A stretch of DNA of 64,000 nucleotides from Corynebacterium auris (lineage in GTDB: Bacteria; Actinomycetota; Actinomycetes; Mycobacteriales; Mycobacteriaceae), in NCBI RefSeq assembly GCF_030408575.1, contig NZ_CP047047.1:1165991-1229990 (forward strand), written 5' to 3'. The stretch's first letter is position 1. The number at the start of each line of letters is the position of its first letter. Below, piece after piece: positions 1 through 8,669 of this stretch. The notes below the pieces were generated by a model. It saw only the letters and a list, made by a program, of their open reading frames with translations, did not search any database and was not told where the DNA came from. The position numbers and the translations under genes are program-made.

Positions 1-1
1 C

Positions 2-388
2 CCGGGCACCCACGACGTCCTCGGCGACGTGATCGCCCAGTCCGGGCGAGGGGTGAACGCAATCGAGATCTCGAGCTACTACAACGGCGTGTTCATGGCC
101 ACCCTGACCCTCGGCGACGGCACAGAATACGACCTGCGCGCTTCCGACGCGCTTGTTTTGGCCGCGGCCTTGGACGAAAGCGTCGAGGTCGACGAGACTG
201 TGCTGGCCCAGGCGGGAGTGCGCATCTCGGCCGCGGACCTGAGTACCTACTTCAACCTGAACATCGACACGGGAGGCGACGCCGCGGAGGGGGACTCCGC
301 GAGCGGCGACGCCGCCGCCGACGCGGAGTTCGAGCAGCTCATGCGCGACCTCGGGGTCGAGGAAGGCGACCTCGGGGAAGAGCAATAA
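2..388 (+). CDS. bifunctional nuclease (BFN/DUF151) domain protein, 3' part
   Basis: The reading frame is open from the window edge, so the N-terminus is missing. The visible part contains the end of a BFN domain: a beta-rich stretch reading VNAIEISSYYNGVFMATL, then a segment with SDALVLAAAL typical of this family. BFN proteins were named for DNase and RNase activity; their cellular role in actinobacteria is not well settled. The last 40 or so residues are an acidic Asp/Glu/Ala-rich tail. It lies directly upstream of a MerR gene; in mycobacteria and corynebacteria a BFN gene sits between two MerR genes, as in Rv1828-Rv1829-Rv1830, and this fits that order. Confidence 0.88.
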   Translation, partial: PGTHDVLGDVIAQSGRGVNAIEISSYYNGVFMATLTLGDGTEYDLRASDALVLAAALDESVEVDETVLAQAGVRISAADLSTYFNLNIDTGGDAAEGDSASGDAAADAEFEQLMRDLGVEEGDLGEEQ

Positions 389-434
389 CCCTAAACTTCA
401 GGTTGAAACTTCGGCGTGTCGCGGTATCCTGGCC

Positions 435-463
435 TTGACCCCGGCTTAAGCTTGGCATTTAAT
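435..463 (+). promoter_or_regulatory. sigma-A type promoter of the MerR gene
   Basis: TTGACC (435-440), a 17-base spacer and TTTAAT (458-463) form a good housekeeping promoter in the gap between the BFN and MerR genes. It would give a leader of about 35 nt containing a GGAG ribosome-binding site 8 bases before the GTG start, so the MerR gene can be transcribed on its own. Confidence 0.65.
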
Positions 464-504
464 AGGAAACAGCGCGCACCGCAGAACTTCACGGGAGTAA
501 TTAC

Positions 505-1077
505 GTGAGCAACGACACCCCCCACCTCAGCACCGGGTCCGCCGAGGCCGTCCAAGAGACGCTTTTCGACGTCGGACCCTCCGACATCGTCGGATACCGC
601 GTCCCCATTGCCTGCCAGGTGGCCGGCATCACCTACCGCCAGCTCGACTACTGGGCGCGCACCAATCTCGTGCGCCCCTCCATCCGCGGCGCGCGCGGTT
701 CCGGCTCGCAGCGTTTGTACTCCTTCAAGGATCTGCTGGTGCTGAAGATCGTGAAGGGCTTGCTCGATACCGGCATCTCCCTGCAGAACATCCGGCTGGC
801 CGTCGACAAGCTTCGCGACCGCGGAGTGAACGACATCGCCGAGATCACGCTCGTCTCTGACGGGACCACGGTGTACGAATGCCGCAGCAACGAGGACATC
901 ATCGACCTGCTGAGCGGGGGTCAGGGCGTCTTCGGTATCGCGGTGCCGCAGATCATGCGTGACCTGACCGGCAGCATCTCCGCTTTCCCGGCCGAGCGCG
1001 TCTCGGAGGGTACCTCCGAGGACAACGTCATCGGCCTCGACGAGCTGGCCGCGCGCCGCCGCCGCAAGTCCTCCTAG
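505..1077 (+). CDS. MerR-family transcriptional regulator, McdR/Rv1830 type
   Basis: A 190-residue protein with a MerR helix-turn-helix at about residues 30-105: CQVAGITYRQLDYWART, then GSGSQRLYSFKDLLVLKIVK. The C-terminal part (GQGVFGIAVPQIMRDLTG) resembles Rv1830 of Mycobacterium tuberculosis, reported as a cell-division regulator. The paralogous MerR of this locus in C. glutamicum, FtsR, controls ftsZ. No metal-binding cysteines of classical MerR proteins are visible. The start is a GTG with GGAG 8 bases upstream. Position after the BFN gene supports assignment to the second MerR of the conserved garA-merR-BFN-merR cluster. Target genes cannot be told from the sequence. Confidence 0.85.
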   Translation: MSNDTPHLSTGSAEAVQETLFDVGPSDIVGYRVPIACQVAGITYRQLDYWARTNLVRPSIRGARGSGSQRLYSFKDLLVLKIVKGLLDTGISLQNIRLAVDKLRDRGVNDIAEITLVSDGTTVYECRSNEDIIDLLSGGQGVFGIAVPQIMRDLTGSISAFPAERVSEGTSEDNVIGLDELAARRRRKSS

Positions 1078-1091
1078 CGGCGGCCCGGCCG

Positions 1092-2492
1092 TTACTGGCC
1101 CACGACCTCGGCGACTGCCTGGCCAAGACCAGCCTCATCCGGGGAGGCGCTCACCGCTTCCGCGACCTCGGCAACCGCCGGGTCCTGCTCGTTGGGGCCA
1201 ACGTGGACGACAGAGATCCGCGCGTTATCCCCGGTGGCCTCGCGCAGGGCGGAGACGAAGGCCTCGTCGTCTGCCGCGTCTGCGGTGCCGGTGGTGATGA
1301 GCACGACGCGCACCGGCCCCTGTACTTCCGCGGCGTAGCCGACGGCGGCGCTCAGCGCCTCGCGGGTGTTGGGCTGCCCGCCGATGCCGAAGCGGCCAGC
1401 TGCCGTGGCTACGGCTTCCGCGTCGGGTCCGAGCATGACGTTTTCGCGGTAGCTTTGCTGCACGCCCGGGTTGAGGGGGCTGGAGTAGTTCCACAGCCCA
1501 ACGCTATGCCCGTTGCCCGCGACTTCCCGTGCAGCGTTGCCGATGGACTCGGCAGCGGCCGGAAGGAAGGGGGCCATCGCCTCGGAGGTGTCCAGCAAGA
1601 ATAGAGTGCTCACCATCTCGGGGGCCGCCGCCGGGTCCTCCTCGGCGGGCTGCTGTTCGTCCGCTGGCTCCGCGGCTTCTGGCGGGACGGCTGCCTCCCA
1701 CACAGTATCCGCGATCTCAGGCTGGTCGGCCCCGTCCCCGGCGAAGCCCTCGGCGGAGAAGCGGGCGAAATCCTGCCCTGCGCGAGACTGGTCCTCGCTG
1801 ACCCCGTCGGCCTGGTTCAGGGGCAAAGCGGCGAAGAGGACGGAGCCGCCGAGCTCGGTGAAGGCCCATCCGGCGGGCGTTCCGTCGCGGGTGGTGGCGG
1901 CGTAGCGTTCGTCGTTGAGCACATCTTCCGCGGCACCGACGCGCTGGTTGCGCAGCGCATCGGCCGCCTCGTCGGCGTTGGGGGCGAGCTCAGTAGCCAC
2001 GGCCGCCGATACGGCGGGCTCGCCGTCTGTGGGGAAGGCGACCTGCTGCAGTGCGACGTCCGCGGGGGCAACCTCTTCCTCCGAGGCGACACCGACGGGT
2101 TGCGAGGCAACGGGCTCCGGGTCCGAGACGGAAACGCTGCGCCCGGCCTGCGAGAGGATTTCAGCGGTGGCGGGGGAGTCGGAGCCGACGTAAACGGCGG
2201 CCTCGGCAGCGTCGGCGACGAGCAGGGGAGTGACGCAGAAGTCTCGAACGACGGGCTGCGAGGCGGCGTAAGCATCGGTGAGGGTGCGCGCCACTGCTTC
2301 GTCGGAGGCGGCAACGGGCAGTTCGAGCTCTCCGGCGACGCAGTCCGGCTCCTCGGGCTCGGCGTTATCCGATCCCGGGCTCGCGGCGACGTACCAGATC
2401 GCGACCGCGATCACGAGCACGACGATGACGAGCACCGCGATCACGCTCCGGGACAGGGAGTAGTTGTTAGTGCCGTCAGAATGCCGACCCAT
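1092..2492 (-). CDS. membrane-anchored VWA-domain protein with degenerate MIDAS
   Basis: A 466-residue protein with one N-terminal transmembrane helix (about residues 16-36) and a large extracytoplasmic part. Residues 50-265 look like a divergent solute-binding-type domain, followed by an acidic Pro/Glu/Ala linker (267-292) and a von Willebrand A fold (about 293-466, beginning VSTLFLLDTSEAM). The MIDAS DxSxS motif reads DTSEA, so its last serine is lost, and the usual aspartate after the fourth strand is replaced (LITTG). Metal-dependent ligand binding is therefore doubtful. GAGGTGG lies 8 bases before the ATG. It is last in a minus-strand run with the gene at 2518-3396. Function unknown. Confidence 0.75.
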   Translation of the reverse strand: MGRHSDGTNNYSLSRSVIAVLVIVVLVIAVAIWYVAASPGSDNAEPEEPDCVAGELELPVAASDEAVARTLTDAYAASQPVVRDFCVTPLLVADAAEAAVYVGSDSPATAEILSQAGRSVSVSDPEPVASQPVGVASEEEVAPADVALQQVAFPTDGEPAVSAAVATELAPNADEAADALRNQRVGAAEDVLNDERYAATTRDGTPAGWAFTELGGSVLFAALPLNQADGVSEDQSRAGQDFARFSAEGFAGDGADQPEIADTVWEAAVPPEAAEPADEQQPAEEDPAAAPEMVSTLFLLDTSEAMAPFLPAAAESIGNAAREVAGNGHSVGLWNYSSPLNPGVQQSYRENVMLGPDAEAVATAAGRFGIGGQPNTREALSAAVGYAAEVQGPVRVVLITTGTADAADDEAFVSALREATGDNARISVVHVGPNEQDPAVAEVAEAVSASPDEAGLGQAVAEVVGQ

Positions 2493-2517
2493 GCGGGAAC
2501 CACCTCGAATAATGTTG

Positions 2518-3396
2518 CTACTTTGCCTTCTCAGCCATCTTATCTGCCAACACGGCGTCGAGGAGCGAGAGCAGGCGCTGGCGCAGCGGCTGCGCCCGGC
2601 GGCTGAGCTGGCGTTGGCGGTGCACGTACTCGGCTTTGCCCTCGGGCGTTTCGATGGGCACGACGCCGAAGCCGAGGCCCCGGCAGTCGTAGGGGGAGGC
2701 CTCCATGTCGAGTGCGCGCGCCCGGGCGGCCAGCTCGAAGCAGTCGAGCAGCAGCTCCCCGGGGACCGCGGGGCCGGCCTTGGCCGCCCATTTGTACAGA
2801 TCCATCGTCACGTGGACGCACCCGGGTTGGTCGTGCTCTGCCTGGCTTTCGCGGGTGAGCACGGTCAGATTCAGTGGTCGGGCGGCCGGGGTGAAGAAGC
2901 GGTAGGCGTCAATGTGGCTGCACTTGAGCTGGTGCGATTCCACCACGGCGTCGGTCCCGTCGGGCCCCAGGCGCAGCGGGAGCCCGTGACGCGGCGCGCC
3001 CGCGCGGTACACCATCGCCCACTCGTGCAGCCCAAAACAATCGAAGTGCGGCTGCGACGCGCCGATGCGCGCCACGAGGTCACGCACGCGCCGCAGGTCC
3101 TCGCCTCGCTTCGCGATGAGCTCATCCGCAGCGAGGCGGGCCGTTCCATGCTTATCGACGTCAAAATAGCGCCGCTCGCCGAACTCCGCGGCGTCCTCGA
3201 GGTCGACTCCGAACCCGGGTTGCCAGCGCTTTAAGTGGCCAGGGCGCAACCTGTAGTAGTCAAAGAGGAAATCCCACACGGGGTGTACCTCGCCTGCGCT
3301 GCGCCGCGCAAGGTGGGGGTCTACCCAGCGCCGGGCGCGCTCGGTGTGCTCGGACTGAGCGCGCCGCCACTGCTGTCTGGTCAGCGTGGTTGCCAC
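2518..3396 (-). CDS. conserved actinobacterial protein of unknown function
   Basis: A 292-residue soluble protein, rich in Arg, Trp and His, starting with GTG directly after the stop codon of the upstream CNNM gene (TAAGTG), so it is translationally coupled. Relatives in corynebacteria are often labelled 3-methyladenine DNA glycosylase, but I see no helix-hairpin-helix or other glycosylase motif that would justify the name. Conserved-looking stretches include HPVWDFLFDYYRLRPGHLKRW and CVHVTMDLYKWA. It forms an operon with two CNNM transporters upstream and the VWA gene downstream. Confidence 0.7.
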   Translation of the reverse strand: MATTLTRQQWRRAQSEHTERARRWVDPHLARRSAGEVHPVWDFLFDYYRLRPGHLKRWQPGFGVDLEDAAEFGERRYFDVDKHGTARLAADELIAKRGEDLRRVRDLVARIGASQPHFDCFGLHEWAMVYRAGAPRHGLPLRLGPDGTDAVVESHQLKCSHIDAYRFFTPAARPLNLTVLTRESQAEHDQPGCVHVTMDLYKWAAKAGPAVPGELLLDCFELAARARALDMEASPYDCRGLGFGVVPIETPEGKAEYVHRQRQLSRRAQPLRQRLLSLLDAVLADKMAEKAK

Positions 3397-4461
3397 TTAG
3401 GCGCCCTCGTGAGTCCAGTCGGACACCGTGCCCACATACTCTTCGATGATGTCCTCCAAAGCGAGGACGCCGACCAGTTCGCCGCCGTCGCGGACCTGCG
3501 CCATGTGCGCGGAGCGCCGGTGCATGGAGGTCAGCGCGTCGTCGAGGCTGCCGGCCCCGTCGACGATACTCAGGGAGCGGATGCGGGAGGTGGGGATGAG
3601 CGGGTCGTGATTGCCTTCATCGGCCCCGGCCGCCATGAGGTCGAGGATGTCCTTGACGTGAATGTAGCCGACCAAAACGCTTGCGGAACGCTCGACGGGG
3701 AAGCGCGAAAAGCCGGTCTCGCGCACCGCCTGCTCAATGGTCGACAGCGGGACGCCGCGCCCAGAGTAGGGGATGGTCTTCAGCTTATCCAGCGGGATCA
3801 TCACCTCTTTGAGGCTGCGCGAGTCGGAGCGTAGCGCCTTGGCCAGGCGGACGGTCTCTTCGGCGTCGAGAAGCCCCTCCTTGCGCGACTCCTGAATCAT
3901 GGAGGCGAGTTGCTCCTGATCCACCGTGGACTCGAGCTCGTCGCGCTGCTCGATGCCGAAGGCCGCGAGGGTCTTGTTGGCGACCCAGTTGAGGAACTCG
4001 ATCACCGGGCGGGTGAGCTTCACCCACGCGCTCATAACTGGGGTGAGTACGAGAGCGAGGCGCTCCGGGCCGGCGATAGCGATGTTCTTGGGCACCATTT
4101 CGCCGAACAGGATGTGCAGGTACGAGATGAGACCGAGGGCGATGACAAAGGAGATCGGGTGGAGGAGGTCCGGCGGAAGGCCAAGCGCGGCGAACGGCAC
4201 TTCGACGTAGCGGGCCACGGCGGGCTCAGCGACCTTGCCGAGGACCAGGGAGGCGATGGTAATGCCGAACTGGGCACCTGCGAGATACGTCGTGAGGTGC
4301 TCGATCGCGACAATTACCCGCTCGGCCTCCTTCTTGCCCTGCGCGAGCAGGGACTCGAGGCGGTCACGGCGCGAGGAGATGAGGGCGAATTCCGAGGCCA
4401 CGAAGAATGCGTTCATGGCTAGGAGCAAAACGATCAGGAGGATGGCGAGGCCGATGCTCAT
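3397..4461 (-). CDS. CNNM/CorC-family membrane protein (DUF21 plus CBS pair)
   Basis: A 354-residue protein with a DUF21 transmembrane domain (about residues 1-190, three to four helices, with GAQFGITIASLVLGKVAEPAV) and a cytoplasmic CBS pair (about 205-345, ending GVLALEDIIEEYVG). This architecture is that of the CNNM/HlyC-CorC family, implicated in Mg2+ or other divalent-cation efflux and often mis-called hemolysin. It lacks the C-terminal CorC_HlyC domain present in its neighbour. Its start codon overlaps the stop of the upstream paralogue by 4 bases, so the two are probably co-translated and may form a heteromer. Confidence 0.88.
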   Translation of the reverse strand: MSIGLAILLIVLLLAMNAFFVASEFALISSRRDRLESLLAQGKKEAERVIVAIEHLTTYLAGAQFGITIASLVLGKVAEPAVARYVEVPFAALGLPPDLLHPISFVIALGLISYLHILFGEMVPKNIAIAGPERLALVLTPVMSAWVKLTRPVIEFLNWVANKTLAAFGIEQRDELESTVDQEQLASMIQESRKEGLLDAEETVRLAKALRSDSRSLKEVMIPLDKLKTIPYSGRGVPLSTIEQAVRETGFSRFPVERSASVLVGYIHVKDILDLMAAGADEGNHDPLIPTSRIRSLSIVDGAGSLDDALTSMHRRSAHMAQVRDGGELVGVLALEDIIEEYVGTVSDWTHEGA

Positions 4462-5840
4462 TCTTGCTCTCCTTCCTGGGCCGGGTGCGACACGGGGGTG
4501 AGGATGACCTTGTCCACGCGGCGGTCGTCCATGACGGAGACGTGGGCGAGCCAGCGGCCCGCGTTGGCGGAGGTGAAGGACTCTCGAAGTGTCGCGTGAT
4601 CCTCCGGCAGCAGCACCTTATCTCCGACACGCGGGATGCGCCCGAGCGTGGAAACCACCAGGCCACCGAGCGTCTCGTACGGCCCGTCAGGCGCGGTGTA
4701 GGACGTCCTTTCGCTCACCTCGTCGAGGCGTACGAGACCGGAGACCTCCCAGGAGGAGCCGAAGCGCTGGAAGTCCCGCTCCGAGTCCCTGTCGTCGTAC
4801 TCGTCGTACACCTCGCCGAGGATCTCCTCGACCACGTCCTCGATGGTCACCAGGCCCTGCGTGCCGCCGTACTCATCCGCGACGAGCACGACCTGGGAGC
4901 CAGCGGAACGCACGCGATTGAGCACCGCGTCGCCGTCGAGCGTGCCCGGCACGAAAAGGACGGGGCGGGCCAGGTCGGCGAGGCGGGTGGTCGAGCGCAG
5001 GTGAGCGTCGATGGAAAAGGCGTCCTTGATGTGGACTACGCCAACGGTGTCGTCGAGGTCACCGCGGCGCACGGGGAAGCGCGAGTATCCCGTCTCACGC
5101 GCCATCTCGATGAGGTCGGCAACGGTGTCCTCGACGTCCAGGGATTCGATCTTGGAGCGCGGCGTCATCACCTCCTCGGCGGTCGTCTCGCCGAACTGGA
5201 GGGAGCGGTCGATCACGCGGGCGGTTTGGGCGTCCAAGCCACCCGCCTCCGCGGAGCTGCGCACCATCGCGCCGAGCTCCTGGCCGGAGCGGGCTGAGGT
5301 CAGCTCGTCCGCCGGCTCGAAGCCGAGCTTGCGCACGAACCAGTTAGCGGAGGTATTCATCCCGCGGATAAACCACGCGAAGATCGTGTTGAAGACGTTG
5401 ACTGGGGGGACCACGAGGCGCGCGATGTGCAGCGGCTCAGCGATGGCGGCGTTTTTGGGCACGAGCTCGCCGAACACCATGGACAAAAACGTCGCGATCA
5501 CGAGTGCGATGACCAGCGCGACCGCCGAGGAAGCCTGCTCGTTGAGGCCCACTAGTTCCAGCAGGGGGGTGAAAAAGGACCCGAGCACGGGCTCGGCGAG
5601 GTAACCGGCCGCGAGGGTGGAGACGGTGATGCCCAGCTGCGCGCCGGAGAGCACGAACGACAGGTTCGCGTGGTCGCGCGCGACAGCTTTCGCCGTCTTG
5701 TCCCCCTTGGAGCGCACGTGCGACTCGATGGTGGAGCGCTCCAGCCCGGTCATGGAAAACTCGATGGCCACGAAGAGGCCGGTGGAGGCCGTCAGCACGA
5801 CAAAGCCGAGCAGAGCGAGGATCGATAAAACTATGTCCAT
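4458..5840 (-). CDS. CNNM/CorC-family membrane protein (DUF21, CBS pair, CorC_HlyC)
   Basis: A 460-residue paralogue of the next gene with the full architecture: DUF21 transmembrane domain (GAQLGITVSTLAAGYLAEPVL), CBS pair (VTIEDVVEEILGEVYDE at the end of the second CBS) and a C-terminal CorC_HlyC ligand-binding domain (about residues 350-440, GGLVVSTLGRIPRVGD). Members are thought to control divalent-cation efflux at the cytoplasmic membrane. It starts the four-gene run that ends with the VWA protein. The ribosome-binding site (GAAGGA) is somewhat distant from the ATG, 12 bases. Confidence 0.88.
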   Translation of the reverse strand: MDIVLSILALLGFVVLTASTGLFVAIEFSMTGLERSTIESHVRSKGDKTAKAVARDHANLSFVLSGAQLGITVSTLAAGYLAEPVLGSFFTPLLELVGLNEQASSAVALVIALVIATFLSMVFGELVPKNAAIAEPLHIARLVVPPVNVFNTIFAWFIRGMNTSANWFVRKLGFEPADELTSARSGQELGAMVRSSAEAGGLDAQTARVIDRSLQFGETTAEEVMTPRSKIESLDVEDTVADLIEMARETGYSRFPVRRGDLDDTVGVVHIKDAFSIDAHLRSTTRLADLARPVLFVPGTLDGDAVLNRVRSAGSQVVLVADEYGGTQGLVTIEDVVEEILGEVYDEYDDRDSERDFQRFGSSWEVSGLVRLDEVSERTSYTAPDGPYETLGGLVVSTLGRIPRVGDKVLLPEDHATLRESFTSANAGRWLAHVSVMDDRRVDKVILTPVSHPAQEGEQE

Positions 5841-5870
5841 GTAAGTGTGGTGTCCTTCGTGGGCGGTTTC

Positions 5871-7133
5871 CTACCGCCCGCGGCCCTTGTGTTGTCGGCG
5901 GGTTCGACGGGGCCGACGCTTCGCACCCGCGGCGACCGGACTGGGCTGCCCGGGCGGCGGAAGCGGCGGCCCCGCAGGAACACGCGCTCCTGTGATTCTA
6001 GCCAAGGCCTCGGAATCGGGGGTGACGCGTACGCTCTCGGCGTCCACGCCCGCCCTGCGCAGCAGCTGAGCGACCTCGCCGCGCTGCTCGTCCATGGCCA
6101 GGGTGACCACGGTGCCCGAGGTACCCGCGCGCGCCGTACGCCCGGCGCGGTGCAGGTAGGCCTTGTGCTCGGCGGGCGGGTCGACGTGCACCACGAGCGA
6201 AACACCACCGATATCGATGCCACGCGCGGCGATGTCGGTGGCCACGAGGACGGGCGTCGACCCCGAGGTGAAGCCCTCGATGGCGCGGGTTCGCGCCCCC
6301 TGGCCCTTATCCCCGTGCAGGCCCTGGGCGTCAACTCCCACGCGCCGCAGCTTCTTCACCTGCCTGTCCACCCCGTGCTTGGTGCGCATGAACATGATGG
6401 TGCGGCCCTCGCGCGCTCCGATCCGCAGCACCACCTCGTTGCGGCTCTCCCGGTCGCCGACCTCTAGCACGTAGTGCTCCATCGTGTCCACGGAGGCTTC
6501 GACAGGGGCCGTCGAGTGGGTCACCGGGTCGTGCATATAGGCCTTAACGAGCTTTTCGACGTCCCCATCGAGCGTTGCGGAAAACAGCATCCTTTGGCCG
6601 TCGTCGGGCGTGCGATCGAGCAACTTGCGCACCTGGGGGAGAAAGCCCATGTCCGCCATCTGATCGGCCTCGTCGAGCGCGGTGACCTCGATGCCTCCGA
6701 GGTCGAGCTTCTTCTGGTTGATGAGGTCCTCGGCGCGGCCCGGGGTGGCCACCAGCAGGTCAACCGGCGCGGCGAGCGCCCGGATGTGGTGGTTGATGTT
6801 CACGCCGCCGACGACGTCGATGACGCGCAGTCCGAGCGTGGCGGCCGGCTCGGTGAGCCTTTCGCGGATCTGCGCGGCCAGCTCGCGCGTCGGGGCGAGC
6901 ACGAGACCGCGCGGGCGGCCGGGCCTGGAGGGTGCGCCGGAGAGGCGGGCGAGCATGGGGAGCCCGAACGTGAAGGTCTTGCCCGAGCCCGTCGGACCTC
7001 GCCCGAGGACGTCCCGGCCCGCGAGGGCGTCGGGGATGGCTGCCTCCTGGATGGGAAAGGCGTCCGTGATTCCCTGGTTGCGCAGCACGCGGACGATGGG
7101 CTGGGGCAGGCCGAGCTCGGCGAAAGAGGTCAT
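5871..7133 (-). CDS. DEAD-box RNA helicase
   Basis: A 420-residue ATP-dependent RNA helicase. Motifs in order: Q-motif region, Walker A GPTGSGKT (46-53), PTRELAAQI, DEAD (154-157), SAT (185-187), ATDIAARGIDI and HRAGRTARAG. The short C-terminal tail is basic and proline-rich (RRPRRTRRQHKGRGR), suited to RNA binding. It probably helps unfold mRNA or rRNA; a specific target cannot be named. TACACT lies 7 bases before the ATG, so the message is probably leaderless and separately transcribed from gnd upstream. Confidence 0.92.
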   Translation of the reverse strand: MTSFAELGLPQPIVRVLRNQGITDAFPIQEAAIPDALAGRDVLGRGPTGSGKTFTFGLPMLARLSGAPSRPGRPRGLVLAPTRELAAQIRERLTEPAATLGLRVIDVVGGVNINHHIRALAAPVDLLVATPGRAEDLINQKKLDLGGIEVTALDEADQMADMGFLPQVRKLLDRTPDDGQRMLFSATLDGDVEKLVKAYMHDPVTHSTAPVEASVDTMEHYVLEVGDRESRNEVVLRIGAREGRTIMFMRTKHGVDRQVKKLRRVGVDAQGLHGDKGQGARTRAIEGFTSGSTPVLVATDIAARGIDIGGVSLVVHVDPPAEHKAYLHRAGRTARAGTSGTVVTLAMDEQRGEVAQLLRRAGVDAESVRVTPDSEALARITGARVPAGPPLPPPGQPSPVAAGAKRRPRRTRRQHKGRGR

Positions 7134-7140
7134 TGGCGGC

Positions 7141-7146
7141 AGTGTA
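7141..7146 (-). promoter_or_regulatory. -10 hexamer of the DEAD-box gene (leaderless)
   Basis: TACACT on the minus strand, 7 bases before the ATG; transcription would begin within 2-3 bases of the start codon. No ribosome-binding site is visible. Confidence 0.5.
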
Positions 7147-7164
7147 CCCGCCGCCGGGGCCGAA

Positions 7165-8631
7165 TCAGTATTCCAGCTCCTCGCGGTCGCCCGACCACGC
7201 CGTGTGGAAGGTGCCTTCCATGTCGATGCGCCTGTACGTGTGGGCGCCGAAGAAGTCGCGCTGGCCCTGGATCAGCGCCGCGGGCAGGCGCTGCGCGCGA
7301 AGCGAGTCGTAGTAGGACAGCGAGGAAGCGAACACCGGCACCGGCAGGCCGAGCTGCGTGGCGGCGACGACGACGCGGCGCCACGAGTCCACCAGGCCGT
7401 CCAACTCGGACTTGAAGTAGGGGTCGAGAAGCAGCGAAGGTAGCTCCGGCTGCTTGTCGTAGGCCTCGGTGATGCGGTTGAGGAACTTCGCGCGGATGAT
7501 GCAGCCGCCACGCCAGATCCGGGCCAGGTCGCCCGGGTTGATGGCCCACCCGTGCTCCTGGGAGCCGGCGTTGATCTCGTCGAAACCCTGGGCGTAGGCG
7601 ACGAGCTTGGAGGCGTAGAGAGCGCGGCGGATGTCCTCGGTGAACCCGGCTGCGTCGATGCCGAGTTCCCCGAGGGTGCGCAGCGTTCCGGACGGCAGGC
7701 CTTCGTCCTGGGCGGCCTGGCGCTGCGCGAGCGCGGACGACAAGGCGCGCGCGAAGACGGCTTCGCCGATCCCGGTGACCGGTACCCCGAGGTCGAGTGC
7801 CTCCTTCACCGTCCAGCGCCCGGTCCCTTTCTGGCCCGCAGCGTCGAGGATGATGTCGATGAAGGGCTTGCCGGAGCGGCGATCCACCTGGCGCAGGACC
7901 TCAGCGGTGATTTCGATGAGGTAGGAATCGAGGTCCCCCTCGTTCCACTCGGCGAAGACGTCGGCGATGGCTTCCGGTTCCAGCCCGGCCGCGTAGCGCA
8001 GCAGGTGGTAGGCCTCGCTGATGACCTGCATGTCGGCGTACTCAATGCCGTTGTGGACCATCTTGACGAAGTGGCCGGCGCCGTCGGGGCCGATGTGGGT
8101 CACGCACGGCACGCCGTCGACCTTGGCGGAGATGTCTTCGAGCAGGGGGCCGAGGGTTTCCCAGGACTCGGCCGGGCCGCCCGGCATAATGGAGGGCCCG
8201 GTCAGCGCACCCTCCTCGCCGCCGGAGATGCCCGCCCCGACGAAGTTCAGACCGCGCGCGGCGATTTCGCGCTCGCGGCGGATCGTGTCGCTAAACAACG
8301 CGTTGCCGCCGTCGACGATGATGTCGCCTTCCTCCATCGCTTCCGCGAGCTGTTCGATGACAGCGTCGGTTGCCGGACCAGCCTGCACCATGATGATGGC
8401 CTTGCGGGGACGCTCGAGCGAGGCGACGAATTCTTCGATACTTTCGGTCGCGATGAAAGAGCCCTCCGCGCCGTGCTGGTCTACGACGGCCCGGGTCTTT
8501 TCGGGGGAGCGGTTGTACAGGGCCACTGTGTGCCCCTTGGACGCGAAGTTGCGGGCCAGGTTCGAGCCCATGACGGCCATGCCGACCACGCCGATCTGCG
8601 CCAAGGAAGAGGTCTGTGAGGGATCTGTCAT
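7165..8631 (-). CDS. gnd: 6-phosphogluconate dehydrogenase, decarboxylating
   Basis: 488 residues, the family's usual length. It oxidises 6-phosphogluconate to ribulose 5-phosphate and CO2 in the cytoplasm, producing NADPH in the pentose phosphate pathway. Visible signatures: the nucleotide fold GVVGMAVMGSNLARNFA near the N-terminus, the substrate-site GAGISGGEEGALTGPSIMPGG, the catalytic-lysine region HFVKMVHNGIEYADMQ, and a C-terminal domain with RDFFGAHTYRR. I chose the ATG at 8631 (MTDPS) rather than the one 9 bases upstream because a TAGTAT -10 hexamer ends 7 bases before it and covers the earlier ATG. Confidence 0.97.
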   Translation of the reverse strand: MTDPSQTSSLAQIGVVGMAVMGSNLARNFASKGHTVALYNRSPEKTRAVVDQHGAEGSFIATESIEEFVASLERPRKAIIMVQAGPATDAVIEQLAEAMEEGDIIVDGGNALFSDTIRREREIAARGLNFVGAGISGGEEGALTGPSIMPGGPAESWETLGPLLEDISAKVDGVPCVTHIGPDGAGHFVKMVHNGIEYADMQVISEAYHLLRYAAGLEPEAIADVFAEWNEGDLDSYLIEITAEVLRQVDRRSGKPFIDIILDAAGQKGTGRWTVKEALDLGVPVTGIGEAVFARALSSALAQRQAAQDEGLPSGTLRTLGELGIDAAGFTEDIRRALYASKLVAYAQGFDEINAGSQEHGWAINPGDLARIWRGGCIIRAKFLNRITEAYDKQPELPSLLLDPYFKSELDGLVDSWRRVVVAATQLGLPVPVFASSLSYYDSLRAQRLPAALIQGQRDFFGAHTYRRIDMEGTFHTAWSGDREELEY

Positions 8632-8638
8632 GGCCCTC

Positions 8639-8660
8639 ATACTACGCAGCGCGGTTAGAA
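8639..8660. promoter_or_regulatory. back-to-back leaderless promoters of gnd and the thioesterase gene
   Basis: The minus strand carries TAGTAT (8644 to 8639) 7 bases before the gnd ATG; the plus strand carries TAGAAT (8655-8660) 9 bases before the thioesterase ATG. Both messages should start within about 3 bases of their start codons, and the two hexamers are only 10 bases apart, so polymerases probably compete. Confidence 0.6.
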
Positions 8661-8669
8661 TCGCGGGGC

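Noticed and set aside
2518..3396. 3-methyladenine DNA glycosylase
   Set aside because: The label is used for homologues, but no glycosylase fold or catalytic motif is visible.
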